In this document: piece after piece, positions 37,884 to 45,767 of the stretch | Layout: each line of letters starts with the position of its first letter | Numbering within the stretch: the first letter of the stretch is position 1 | Notes under the pieces: model-generated | Told to the model about the DNA's origin: nothing | Seen by the model: the letters and a program-made list of their open reading frames with translations, nothing else | Databases searched by the model: none | DNA from: Betaproteobacteria bacterium | GTDB lineage: Bacteria; Pseudomonadota; Gammaproteobacteria; Burkholderiales; Usitatibacteraceae | Direction: 5' to 3' | Assembly (NCBI GenBank): GCA_016711875.1 | Contig: JADJSD010000012.1 | Span: forward strand, 1 to 60,941 | DNA length: 60,941 nt | Program-made: the position numbers and the translations under genes

Positions 37884-38551
37884 GCGCCTTCCGGGTCGAC
37901 GGCCCCTCGAGCTTCGCCCTCGTGGGCCGCGTGCTCACCCGCGAGGAGGAAATCGCCCGCGATGCCGCGAAAGCCCGGCGCCCCCGCCGCCGCTGGACGA
38001 TCCCCGTGGCGATCCTGCTCGCCGCGCTCGCCGTGTGGCAACTGGGCGCCGCGGGCTATGTGCAGGCGAAGGCCGCGCTCGCCCAGCACCTCATCGCGGG
38101 CGCCTGGGCGTCGGCGTTGAAGGGCGAGTCGCGCCAGCCGTGGCCCTGGGCCGACACGCGGCCCGTCGCCCGGCTCACGGTGCCCTCGCGCGGCGTGGAG
38201 CTCTTCGTGCTCGCCGGAACGAGCGGGCGTTCCCTCGCCTTCGGGCCCGGGCACGTGGACGGCACGGCGATGCCGGGCGGCTCGGGCAACAGCGTGATCG
38301 TGGCGCATCGCGACACGCACTTCGCCTTCCTGCGCGATCTCGATCCGCAGGCCGAGATCGCCATCGAGGACGCGAAGGGCCGCGTGACGCGCTACCGCGT
38401 GCGCGAAGTGGCCGTGGTCGACAAGGGCGACACGCGCGTGCTCGAGGCCGCCGACTCGCCGCAACTCACGCTCATCACCTGCTGGCCGTTCGACGCCGTG
38501 GCGCCGGGTACTCCCTACCGGTATGTGGTCATCGCCGACCGTTTCGCCTGA
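37880..38551 (+). CDS. Class GN sortase (transpeptidase)
   Basis: A 223-residue membrane-anchored transpeptidase. The N-terminus carries a basic segment and one membrane helix (WTIPVAILLAALAVWQLGA). The sortase barrel carries the catalytic His in VIVAHRDTHFAFL, Cys in LTLITCWPFD and Arg in YVVIADR. Class GN is the Gram-negative sortase group that comes with one dedicated target. ATG overlaps the target stop (ATGA), coupling the two products. The transpeptidation acceptor in Gram-negatives is unknown. Confidence 0.93.
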   Translation: MSAFRVDGPSSFALVGRVLTREEEIARDAAKARRPRRRWTIPVAILLAALAVWQLGAAGYVQAKAALAQHLIAGAWASALKGESRQPWPWADTRPVARLTVPSRGVELFVLAGTSGRSLAFGPGHVDGTAMPGGSGNSVIVAHRDTHFAFLRDLDPQAEIAIEDAKGRVTRYRVREVAVVDKGDTRVLEAADSPQLTLITCWPFDAVAPGTPYRYVVIADRFA

Positions 38552-38610
38552 AACACGCGTTGCTGCACCGCAACCCTATTGTCACGGGTCCGGGATTAGA
38601 CTGCCGCCCC

Positions 38611-39150
38611 ATGAACCTCTTCGACACGCCCGCCGGCTTCGACGACCCGATCGGCATGTGGATCGGCTGCCATCGCCGCATCGAGAAGCAACTGAAGACC
38701 CTGGAGAAGCTCGCCACGCACGTCGCGCACCACGGCGTGGACGCCGAGGCGACGAGCGCCGCGCAGGCGGTGCTGCGCTACTTCGAGAAATCCGGGCCGC
38801 ACCACCACGAGGACGAGGACCGGGATCTTTTCCCGATGATCGCTTCGCGCATCACGGACACCGCCGATCGCGAGAAATTCGCCGCCCTGCGCGCCCAGCT
38901 GGTGGCGGACCACAAGGCGATGGAGGCCGCGTGGGCGCGCCTGCGCAAGCCCCTGCACGGCATCGCGGAGGGGCTGCACAAGAGCCTCCCGATTCCGGAC
39001 GTGAACGCCTTCCGCGAAATCTACGCGACGCACATCCCGCTGGAGGACGGCGCGATCCCGGATCTCGCGAAGCGCTACCTGGACGCGCGCGATCTCGAGG
39101 CGCTCGGTCGCGCGATGGCGGACCGCCGGGGCGTGACCTACTCCGTCTAG
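38611..39150 (+). CDS. Hemerythrin-like domain protein
   Basis: A 179-residue four-helix protein with HHE-type iron ligands: His in GCHRRIEKQL, HHHEDEDRDLFP, ADHKAMEAAW, and a C-terminal H-x4-E in YATHIPLEDGAIPDLAK. Such proteins bind a di-iron centre and sense or carry oxygen or nitric oxide, or repair iron-sulphur proteins. It stands alone 59 bp after the sortase gene. Its stop overlaps the convergent M20 stop (CTAG shared). Confidence 0.85.
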   Translation: MNLFDTPAGFDDPIGMWIGCHRRIEKQLKTLEKLATHVAHHGVDAEATSAAQAVLRYFEKSGPHHHEDEDRDLFPMIASRITDTADREKFAALRAQLVADHKAMEAAWARLRKPLHGIAEGLHKSLPIPDVNAFREIYATHIPLEDGAIPDLAKRYLDARDLEALGRAMADRRGVTYSV

Positions 39151-40388
39151 GGCGAGAGCAGGCGGGCGACGGCGCCGGCCACCACCTTCGTGGCGCGGCG
39201 CAGGTCCTCGAGCACCAGGTTCTCGTCGGGCCGCTTGGCGTTGGCCTCCAGGATCGTGCGCGGCCCCGCGCCGAAGAGCGCGATGGGAACGCCCGCTTCG
39301 CCGTACAGGCGTGCATCGGTGTAGAGCGGCACGCCTTGCGCCGGGGGCCGGGCTCCGAAGACCCGCGCGGCTTCCTCCTGCAGCGCCTCCACCAGCTTCG
39401 GCAGGCCCGGCAGGGGCTTCAGCGCCCGCGCGAGCAGGAGCCGCCTGATCTCCACCTTCGCCTTCGGATGCGCGGCGAGCGCCCCGGCGATCGTGTCGCG
39501 GATCTGCGCTTCCACGGCGACCGGGTCCTCCTCGGGAATCATGCGGCGGTCGAGCGAGAAGCGCACGCGGTCGGGCACGACGTTCGTGTTGATGCCGCCT
39601 TCGATGCGCCCGATGTTGATCGTGGGCGAGCCGATGCCCGGCACGCCGGACTTGCGCGCCGCGAAGCCTTCGCCCAGCGCGTAGAGGGCCGTCATCACGT
39701 CGACGCTCGCCTTCAGCGCATCGACGCCCGTCTCAGGCACGGCGGCGTGGGCCGACTCGCCGCGCACGGTGACTTCCAGGTGCAGGCAGCCGTTGTGCGC
39801 GGTGATGACCGCGTAGGAAAAGCCCGCGCCGATGGCGAAGTCCGGCTTCGAGAGGCCCTGGGCGAGGATCCAGCCCGGGCCGAGTTCCCCGCCCACCTCC
39901 TCGTCGTAGGTGAAGTGCAGCTCCACGGTGCCCGCGAGCGGCAGGCCCCCGGCCGCGAGCTTCTTCAGGGCCTCGAGCGCGAAGGCGTAGGTGGCGAAAT
40001 CGGATTTCGACACCGCGACGCCCCGGCCGAACATGCGCCCGTCCGCGATCTCGGCGGCATAGGGCGGATGCGACCAGCCCTCGCCCGGCGGCACCACGTC
40101 GCCGTGGGCGTTGAGCGCGATGACCGGCCCGTCGCCGAAACGGTGGCGCACGATGAGGTTGGTGACGGCCGCGAGGCCCCGCGACTTCACGAGGGCCGCG
40201 GGCACGGGATGGCGCTCGACCGCGAAGCCGCGCGCTTCCAGCAGCCGGGCCGTCATCTCGGCGTGGGCGGCGTTGTCGCCGGGCGGGGTGTCGGTGGGGT
40301 GCTTCACGAGTTCGGCCAGGAACTTCACCGAATCGTCGAAGGTGGCCTCGACCTGGGCGTCGAGGCGCGCCGCGTCGGCGGGATTCAT
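39147..40388 (-). CDS. M20-family amidohydrolase (ArgE/DapE-like) with altered metal site
   Basis: A 413-residue zinc hydrolase of the ArgE/DapE group: LIVRHRF, metal His/Asp in ALNAHGDVVPPGE, and the Glu pair in TYDEEVGGELGPG. The usual GRGxxDxKGG motif, whose Asp bridges both metals, reads GRGVAVSKSDF here, with Val at that place. This may define a one-metal or relocated-ligand subfamily. It probably removes an N-acyl group from an amino acid. ATG 40388 overlaps the upstream carbamoylase stop (ATGA), last gene of the ABC/amidohydrolase operon. Confidence 0.85.
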   Translation of the reverse strand: MNPADAARLDAQVEATFDDSVKFLAELVKHPTDTPPGDNAAHAEMTARLLEARGFAVERHPVPAALVKSRGLAAVTNLIVRHRFGDGPVIALNAHGDVVPPGEGWSHPPYAAEIADGRMFGRGVAVSKSDFATYAFALEALKKLAAGGLPLAGTVELHFTYDEEVGGELGPGWILAQGLSKPDFAIGAGFSYAVITAHNGCLHLEVTVRGESAHAAVPETGVDALKASVDVMTALYALGEGFAARKSGVPGIGSPTINIGRIEGGINTNVVPDRVRFSLDRRMIPEEDPVAVEAQIRDTIAGALAAHPKAKVEIRRLLLARALKPLPGLPKLVEALQEEAARVFGARPPAQGVPLYTDARLYGEAGVPIALFGAGPRTILEANAKRPDENLVLEDLRRATKVVAGAVARLLSP

Positions 40389-41638
40389 CGTCTGGCTCCG
40401 GAGGGTTGGAATCGCTCGAGAAAATCGAGCAGGACGGCGGTGGCGATGTCGGCATCGCGCTCGTCGAGGGTTTCGGCGGGGTTGTGGCTCACCCCGCCCG
40501 CGCCGCAGCGCACGAAGAGCATGGCGGCGGGTACGAGCCTCGCCATCTCCATGGCGTCGTGGCCGGCGCCGCTCGGCAGCGAGCGCACCTTCACGCCCGC
40601 GCGCGCGATGCACTCGCCCAGCAGCGTCATGAGGCGCGGGTCGCAGGGCGCGGCCTGAAGCTCGAAGAACGGGTCCCACGAGAGCGCCACGCCCCGGGAT
40701 TCGGCGATGTCCTCGCAATCGGCGCGCAGGGCCTCGGCCGCCAGCCGCCGCTCGACGTCATCGCCGGAGCGCACGTCGACCGTGAAGGAAACGGAGCCGG
40801 GAATCACGTTGATCGCGCCGCCGCCGTCCACCGCGAACTTGCCCACGGTGCCCACGAGGCGGTCGGCCCGCGCGGCGCAATGCTGCTCCACGGCGAGGGC
40901 CATCTGCGCGGCCGCCGCGAGCGCGTCCTTGCGAAGTGTCATGGGCACCGTGCCGGCATGGCCCGCGAAACCGGTCACCTTGGCCTTCACGCGCGTGCAG
41001 CCCGCGATGGACGTGACGAGGCCCAGGGGCAGGCCCTCATCGAGAAGGACCGGTCCCTGCTCGATGTGCGTCTCCACGAAGGCGGCGACCTTCGCCGGAT
41101 CGCGCTTCAGGTCGGGAATCGCGTCCGGGTCGCCGCCGAAGTCGCGGATGGACTGCGCAAGGGTGATGCCGTCCTTGTCCGTGGCCGCGAGCGCCTTCGG
41201 GTCGAAGCGGCCCGCCATGGCGCGGCTGCCCAGGAGCGTCGCGCCGAAGCGCACGCCTTCCTCGTCACCGAAGGCCACCACCTCGATCGCGTGGGGCAGG
41301 CGCTTGCCGCGAGCGTGCAGGTCCGCGACGCAGGCGATGGGGGAGAGGATGCCGAAGCTGCCGTCGTACTTCCCGGCGTCCACGACGGTGTCCATGTGCG
41401 AGCCCGTCATGAGCACGGGCGCATCGGCCGTGGCGCCGGCATAGCGCCCCACCAGGTTGCCCATGGCGTCGAAGCCCGCCGCCATGCCGGCCTCGCGCAT
41501 CCAATCGGCGATGAGCTCGCCCGCCTCGCGATGCTTCGCCGTGAGATAGGTGCGCGTGAGGCAGCCCTCGCCTTCCGTGATCGCGGCAAGCGCCTCGTGG
41601 CGCGCGAGGATGCCGGTGCCGAATCGCAGGGCGCTCAC
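40385..41638 (-). CDS. Zn-dependent N-carbamoyl amino acid amidohydrolase (hydantoinase/carbamoylase family)
   Basis: A 417-residue M20-related amidase that hydrolyses N-carbamoyl or allantoate-like substrates. Family motifs: TGSHMDTVVDAGKYDG, FGDEEGVRFGATLLGSR, ETHIEQGPVL, HAGTVPM and SGAGHDAMEMA, supplying His, Asp, Glu, His ligands and the dimer-domain residues. GTG 41638 is the start because it overlaps the ABC ATPase stop as GTGA. With the M20 enzyme downstream and an amino-acid ABC importer upstream, it suggests uptake and deprotection of an N-carbamoyl amino acid, ureido acid or hydantoin derivative. Confidence 0.9.
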   Translation of the reverse strand: MSALRFGTGILARHEALAAITEGEGCLTRTYLTAKHREAGELIADWMREAGMAAGFDAMGNLVGRYAGATADAPVLMTGSHMDTVVDAGKYDGSFGILSPIACVADLHARGKRLPHAIEVVAFGDEEGVRFGATLLGSRAMAGRFDPKALAATDKDGITLAQSIRDFGGDPDAIPDLKRDPAKVAAFVETHIEQGPVLLDEGLPLGLVTSIAGCTRVKAKVTGFAGHAGTVPMTLRKDALAAAAQMALAVEQHCAARADRLVGTVGKFAVDGGGAINVIPGSVSFTVDVRSGDDVERRLAAEALRADCEDIAESRGVALSWDPFFELQAAPCDPRLMTLLGECIARAGVKVRSLPSGAGHDAMEMARLVPAAMLFVRCGAGGVSHNPAETLDERDADIATAVLLDFLERFQPSGARR

Positions 41639-42364
41639 GAGATCGCTCCGAGGAACTGCTGCAGTTCCGGCGTCTTCGGGTTCGAGAAGACCTCCTCCGG
41701 CGGGCCGGATTCGTGGATCCGCCCCTTGTGCATGAAGAGCACGCGGTCGCACACGTCGCGCGCGAAGCGCATCTCGTGCGTGACCATCGCGAGCGTCATG
41801 CCGTCGGCGGCGAGGCTCTTCACCACGGCGAGCACCTCGTTCACCAGCTCCGGGTCCAGCGCCGAGGTGATCTCGTCGCACAGGAGCGCCTTCGGGTTCA
41901 TGGCGAGAGCCCGCGCGATGGCGACGCGCTGCTGCTGCCCGCCGGAGAGCTGGTCCGGGAAGCTCCCGAACTTCTCCGCGAGGCCCACGCGGGCCAGCAC
42001 CTTCTGCGCGATGGGCTTCGCCTCGTGTTCCGTCATGCCCTTCACCACCATGGGCGAGAGCATCACGTTGCGACCGGCCGTGAGATGCGGGAACAGGTTG
42101 AACTGCTGGAAGACCATGCCGACCTCCAATCGCAGCGCGCGCAGGTGCTCCTCGTCCTGCAGCGAGGACCTTGCCGCCCACCGTGATGCTGCCGGCCTCG
42201 TGGGATTCCAGGCCGTTCATGCAGCGCAGCAGCGTGCTCTTGCCCGAGCCGCTCTTGCCGATGATGGCGACCACCTCGCCCGCGGTGATGTCGAGGTCGA
42301 TGCCCTTGAGAACCTCGACATCGCCGAAGCGCTTGTGCAGGTCCCTAATTTCGATGAGCGACAT
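41635..42364 (-). pseudogene. Polar amino acid ABC transporter ATPase, frameshifted
   Basis: The N-terminal part (from ATG 42364: MSLIEIRDLHKRFGDVEVLKG, Walker A IGKSGSGKSTLLRC) and C-terminal part (VGMVFQQFNLFPHL, signature LSGGQQQR, Walker B ALLCDEITSALDP, TLAMVTHEM) are both well preserved but in different frames. They join near 42160-42166, where VL on one side should continue LQDEEHLRALRLEVG on the other; one extra base explains it. Either this is a real recent mutation that kills the importer, or an assembly error. All neighbours are intact. The ATPase would be about 242 residues if repaired. Confidence 0.85.
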
Positions 42365-43001
42365 GCAGCGTCCTTTCGAGGCGCCGGCTCCAGGCCGACA
42401 GCGGGAAGCAGAGCAGGAAGTAGACGGCCGCCGCGGCGCCGTACACCGTGAACGGCTGGAACGAGGCGTTGGTGATCATCGTGGAGGCCTTCGACAGCTC
42501 CACGAAGCCGATGATGGAGGCGAGCGCCGTGCCCTTCACCACCTGCACCGAGAAGCCCACCGTCGGCGGCACCGCGAGGCGAAGCGCCTGCGGCAGCACG
42601 ACGTGGCGCATCTGCTGCAGGTAGTTCATGGCGAGGCTGGCCGAAGCCTCCCACTGCCCCTTGGGCACGGATTCCACGCAGCCGCGCCAGATCTCCGCGA
42701 GGAAGGCGGCCGTCCAGAGCGTGAGCGCGAGGCAGGCGGCGAACCAGGCCGAGGTATCGATGCCCACGAGCGGCAGGCCGAAGAACACGAGGAAGAGCTG
42801 CATGAGGAGCGGCGTGCCCTGGAACACCTCGATGAAGGCGACGGCGCCCCAGCGCAGCGGCTTCGCGTGGCCGACGCGGGCGAAGAGGACGGCGAGGCCC
42901 ACGAGGCCGCCGAGCGCGAAGGCCACGAGCGAGAGCGCCGCCGTCCAGCGCGCCGCGAGCAGGAGGTTGCGGACGATGTCCCACCCGGTGAACTCGATCA
43001 C
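42345..43001 (-). CDS. Amino acid ABC transporter permease (His/Glu/Gln type), second
   Basis: A 218-residue inner-membrane permease with about five helices and the coupling-helix motif EIWRGCVESVPKGQWEASAS that docks the ATPase. GTG 43001 overlaps the upstream permease stop as GTGA. Its 3' end overlaps the ATPase start by 20 bases. Forms a heterodimer with the preceding permease. Confidence 0.92.
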   Translation of the reverse strand: MIEFTGWDIVRNLLLAARWTAALSLVAFALGGLVGLAVLFARVGHAKPLRWGAVAFIEVFQGTPLLMQLFLVFFGLPLVGIDTSAWFAACLALTLWTAAFLAEIWRGCVESVPKGQWEASASLAMNYLQQMRHVVLPQALRLAVPPTVGFSVQVVKGTALASIIGFVELSKASTMITNASFQPFTVYGAAAAVYFLLCFPLSAWSRRLERTLHVAHRN

Positions 43002-43669
43002 GCGCGCCTCCCGAAGACGAGCCAGCCGCCGAGCGAGCGCATGCCCTGCCGCAGCAGCAGCGCGAGCACGAGATACAGGCCCGTCGCGACGAAGTACACC
43101 TCGAAGGCGCGGAAGTTGCGCGACTGGATGAAGTTGGCCGCGTAGGTGAGCTCCTCGGCCGCGATCTGCGAGCATACCGCCGAGCCGAACATGACGATGA
43201 CGAGCTGGCTCGACAGGGCGGGCCAGATCTTCTGCAGCGCCGGCCGCAGCACGACGTGGCGGAACACCTGCATCCGCGTCATGGCGAGGCTCGCGCCCGC
43301 CTCGCGCTGGCCGCGCGGCACGGCCTCGATGCCCGCGCGGATGATCTCGGTGGCATAGGCCCCGAGGTTCACCACCATCGCGAGGAGCGCGGCCTGAACC
43401 TCGGTGAGCCGCACGCCCAGGCTCGGCAGCCCGTAGAAGATGAAGAAGAGCTGCACGAGGAAGGGCGTGTTGCGGATCGCCTCGACGTAGCCCGCCACGA
43501 GCCATTCCAGCGCGCGGTTGCCGCTGTATCCCCGCGCCCACGCACCGGCGATGCCGACCGCGATGCCGATCGTGCCGCCCACGCCGATCAGCGTGACGGT
43601 GAGCCCGACGCCGCGGGCGAGGACGTCCGTGTACTTGAAGACGTCGACGAAGTCGAACTGGTAAGCCAT
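42998..43669 (-). CDS. Amino acid ABC transporter permease (His/Glu/Gln type), first
   Basis: A 223-residue permease: GVGLTVTLIGVGGTIGIAVG, then YVEAIRNTPFLVQLFFIFYG and the coupling loop EIIRAGIEAVPRGQREAGAS, all classical for polar amino acid importers. It starts 53 bp after the binding-protein gene and overlaps the second permease by 4 bases. Membrane subunit of the importer for the same substrate as the binding protein. Confidence 0.93.
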   Translation of the reverse strand: MAYQFDFVDVFKYTDVLARGVGLTVTLIGVGGTIGIAVGIAGAWARGYSGNRALEWLVAGYVEAIRNTPFLVQLFFIFYGLPSLGVRLTEVQAALLAMVVNLGAYATEIIRAGIEAVPRGQREAGASLAMTRMQVFRHVVLRPALQKIWPALSSQLVIVMFGSAVCSQIAAEELTYAANFIQSRNFRAFEVYFVATGLYLVLALLLRQGMRSLGGWLVFGRRA

Positions 43670-43722
43670 GGGGAGGCGGTGGCGGACCCGTTCGGGACCG
43701 CCGCCTTCCGGTCAGTCTGCGG

Positions 43723-44505
43723 CTAGAAGCCGGCGGGCAACGGGGCGCCGAGCCACTTCTTCGCGATGCCGTCGAGGCGCCCGTCCTTCTTCGCCTTGGC
43801 GACCGCGGCGTTCACCGCCGCGAGGAGTGCGGGCTCGCCCTTGTTCAGGCCGATGAAGCAGGGCGAATCCTTGATGAGGAACTTCACCTCGGGACGCTTG
43901 GGCGGGTTCTTCGCGAGGATCGCGGCGGCCACCACGTTGCCGGTGGCGACGAGTTGCACCTGGCCCGACAGGAAGGCCGAGATGGTGCCGTTGTTGTCCT
44001 CGTAGCGCTTGATGGTGGCCGTGGCCGGGGCGATCTTGGAGATCTCCAGGTCCTCCACCGCGCCGCGCGTGACGCCGAGCGTCTTGCCGGCCAGCTCCTC
44101 GATCTTCGTGACCTTCTGGTCCGCGGGGCCGAAGACGCCGTTGAAGAAGGGCGCGTAGGCGGCGGCAAAGTCGATCACCTTCTCGCGGTCGGGGTTCTTG
44201 CCCAGGCTCGAGATGACGAGGTCCACCTTCTTCGTCGTGAGGTACGGGATGCGGTTCGCGCTCGTCACGGGCACGAGCTCGATCTTCACGCCGAGTTCCT
44301 TCGCGAGGAGTTCGGCCATGTCGATGTCGTAGCCCTGCGGCTTCATGTCCGCTGCCACGGTGCCGAAGGGCGGGAAGTCCTGCGGGACGGCGACCTTGAG
44401 GACGCCGGCCTTCTTGATGTCGGCGAGGGCATCGGCGCGCGCGGCGACGGAAAAGGCGAGCGAGAACGCGGCCAAGGCCGCGAGCGCGAGTCGAAGGAAT
44501 TTCAT
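43723..44505 (-). CDS. Periplasmic amino acid-binding protein (SBP family 3)
   Basis: A 260-residue receptor with a signal peptide (FLRLALAALAAFSLAFSVAARA), then VLKVAVPQDFPPFGTV, GYDIDMAELLAKELGVKIEL, VDLVISSLGKNPDREKVIDF and the hinge KTLGVTRGAVEDL. It lacks the full Arg/Asp ligand pattern of simple alpha-amino acid binders at places I can judge, so a modified amino acid is possible. It overlaps the GntR gene by 4 bases (ATGA). Confidence 0.92.
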   Translation of the reverse strand: MKFLRLALAALAAFSLAFSVAARADALADIKKAGVLKVAVPQDFPPFGTVAADMKPQGYDIDMAELLAKELGVKIELVPVTSANRIPYLTTKKVDLVISSLGKNPDREKVIDFAAAYAPFFNGVFGPADQKVTKIEELAGKTLGVTRGAVEDLEISKIAPATATIKRYEDNNGTISAFLSGQVQLVATGNVVAAAILAKNPPKRPEVKFLIKDSPCFIGLNKGEPALLAAVNAAVAKAKKDGRLDGIAKKWLGAPLPAGF

Positions 44506-45260
44506 GAGCGAGTCTCCTGGATGGCTGGGGATGGCGGAAGAGGCGCGCGCTTGCGGCGCCGGGGGGGCTTCTCTCCGAGGGACTGCTTGTCGGCCGCTAC
44601 GGGCTGGAGGGCCTCGCGCAGCTTCTCTAGGGGGTCGGCGGCCTTGCCGAGGTCGAGCCCGGCGGCGACGGCGCGCAGGTGCTCGTGCATCAGGCGCTCG
44701 GCGAGGCGCATGTCGGCCTTCTCGAGCGCGGCCACGATGGCCTCGTGCTCGCGGCAGGACTGCTCGGCCTCGTGGCTCGACTGGTACAGCATGGAGATGA
44801 GGGCGGTGCGCGCGGTGAGGTCGCGAAGCGCATCGCCCAGCAGCGCATTGCCCATGGCCTCGGCGAGGCAGACGTGGAAGTCGCCCAGCAGGTAGGTGCG
44901 CGTGCCCACGTCGCCGTCGCGGATGGCCTGGCGCTCGCGGAAGACGTGGCCCTTCAGGCGCTTCAGGCTTTCCGGCGGCAGGCTCTTGAGCCGGCGCAGC
45001 AGGCCCGTCTCGATCACCTCGCGCGCCTCGAAGGCCTCGCGGGCCTCGGCGACCGAGGGCTCGATCACGTACCAGCCGCGACGTGCCGTCACGGTGACGA
45101 TGCCGCGCGCCGCCAACCGCGTGAGCGCTTCGCGTACCAGCGTGCGGCTCACGCCGAAGAGATCGGCGAGGGGCTGCTCGCCCAGGCGTTCCCCGGGCGC
45201 GAGCTTCTGCGCGAGGATGGCCTCGACGATGCGTTGGGCGATTTCGGGGGAGGTGGCCAT
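44502..45260 (-). CDS. GntR-family regulator, FadR/FCD subfamily
   Basis: A 252-residue regulator. Winged helix in residues 1-75 (LAPGERLGEQPLADLFGVS, RTLVREALTRLAARGIV), then the helical FCD effector domain with metal-binding pattern D/H in DFHVCLAEAMGN, REHEAIVAAL and MHEHLRAV. An unusual C-terminal tail is rich in Lys/Arg/Pro. First gene of the transporter-amidohydrolase operon, and it probably represses its own operon through the palindrome at 45295-45304. Confidence 0.92.
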   Translation of the reverse strand: MATSPEIAQRIVEAILAQKLAPGERLGEQPLADLFGVSRTLVREALTRLAARGIVTVTARRGWYVIEPSVAEAREAFEAREVIETGLLRRLKSLPPESLKRLKGHVFRERQAIRDGDVGTRTYLLGDFHVCLAEAMGNALLGDALRDLTARTALISMLYQSSHEAEQSCREHEAIVAALEKADMRLAERLMHEHLRAVAAGLDLGKAADPLEKLREALQPVAADKQSLGEKPPRRRKRAPLPPSPAIQETRS

Positions 45261-45294
45261 GGGCGGATGCGGGTCATCCTAGCGCACACTTCCG

Positions 45295-45304
45295 TTGTAT
45301 ACAA
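45295..45304. promoter_or_regulatory. GntR/FCD operator palindrome
   Basis: TTGTATACAA is a perfect 10-bp palindrome and a classic FCD-type GntR operator. It lies 35 bp upstream of the regulator start codon in otherwise GC-rich sequence, so autoregulation of the whole operon is likely. The following stretch to 45541 shows no further feature. Confidence 0.7.
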
Positions 45305-45541
45305 GGATCTCGAAGCCCGCCGGCCGCCCCCACGATCGGGCCGCCCCGCGGCTTTCGATACCGGGCCGGGGCGAATGACCGAAATCGGCTCGACATTCCC
45401 AACCGGCAGGGATGAACACGCGGAACTTTATGCTCCCCGGGGCATAACGACGGCGCGTGTTTGGTGGGACCATCCTCTGACGCCGATCAAACACGGCGCA
45501 TGGCGGCATCGTACTTTTCGATATCGCGTTCGGAGAACCGC

Positions 45542-45754
45542 ATGCACGCCCTCAGCCGCCCACAGCAGCAACTGATCATCGGCGAAGTGGCTTGGATCGT
45601 GCTCGACCTCTACGCGGCCTCGCTCGCGCGGGCCCGGTCCGGCGAATGCGCGATGGGCACCGGCGAGGCTCAACCGCTTACGGGCGCAAGCTGGCCGCAC
45701 GGCCGGTTCGGCGAAGACTCTCCCGGCGCGAGCGCGCTGCCCGCAGCCCCCTGA
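45542..45754 (+). CDS. Small hypothetical protein
   Basis: A possible 70-residue protein (MHALSRPQQQLIIGEVAWIV and onward) with GGAGAA about 6 bases before its ATG. Residues 10-35 could form an amphipathic or membrane helix; the rest is Gly/Pro-rich and low in complexity. I recognise no family. It lies alone between divergent genes and could be spurious. Confidence 0.4.
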   Translation: MHALSRPQQQLIIGEVAWIVLDLYAASLARARSGECAMGTGEAQPLTGASWPHGRFGEDSPGASALPAAP

Positions 45755-45767
45755 CGGCCCGGGCAGC

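Noticed and set aside
42129..42364. Programmed frameshift in the ABC ATPase
   Set aside because: No slippery heptamer or long homopolymer and no downstream stimulatory structure seen; family members are not known to use recoding.
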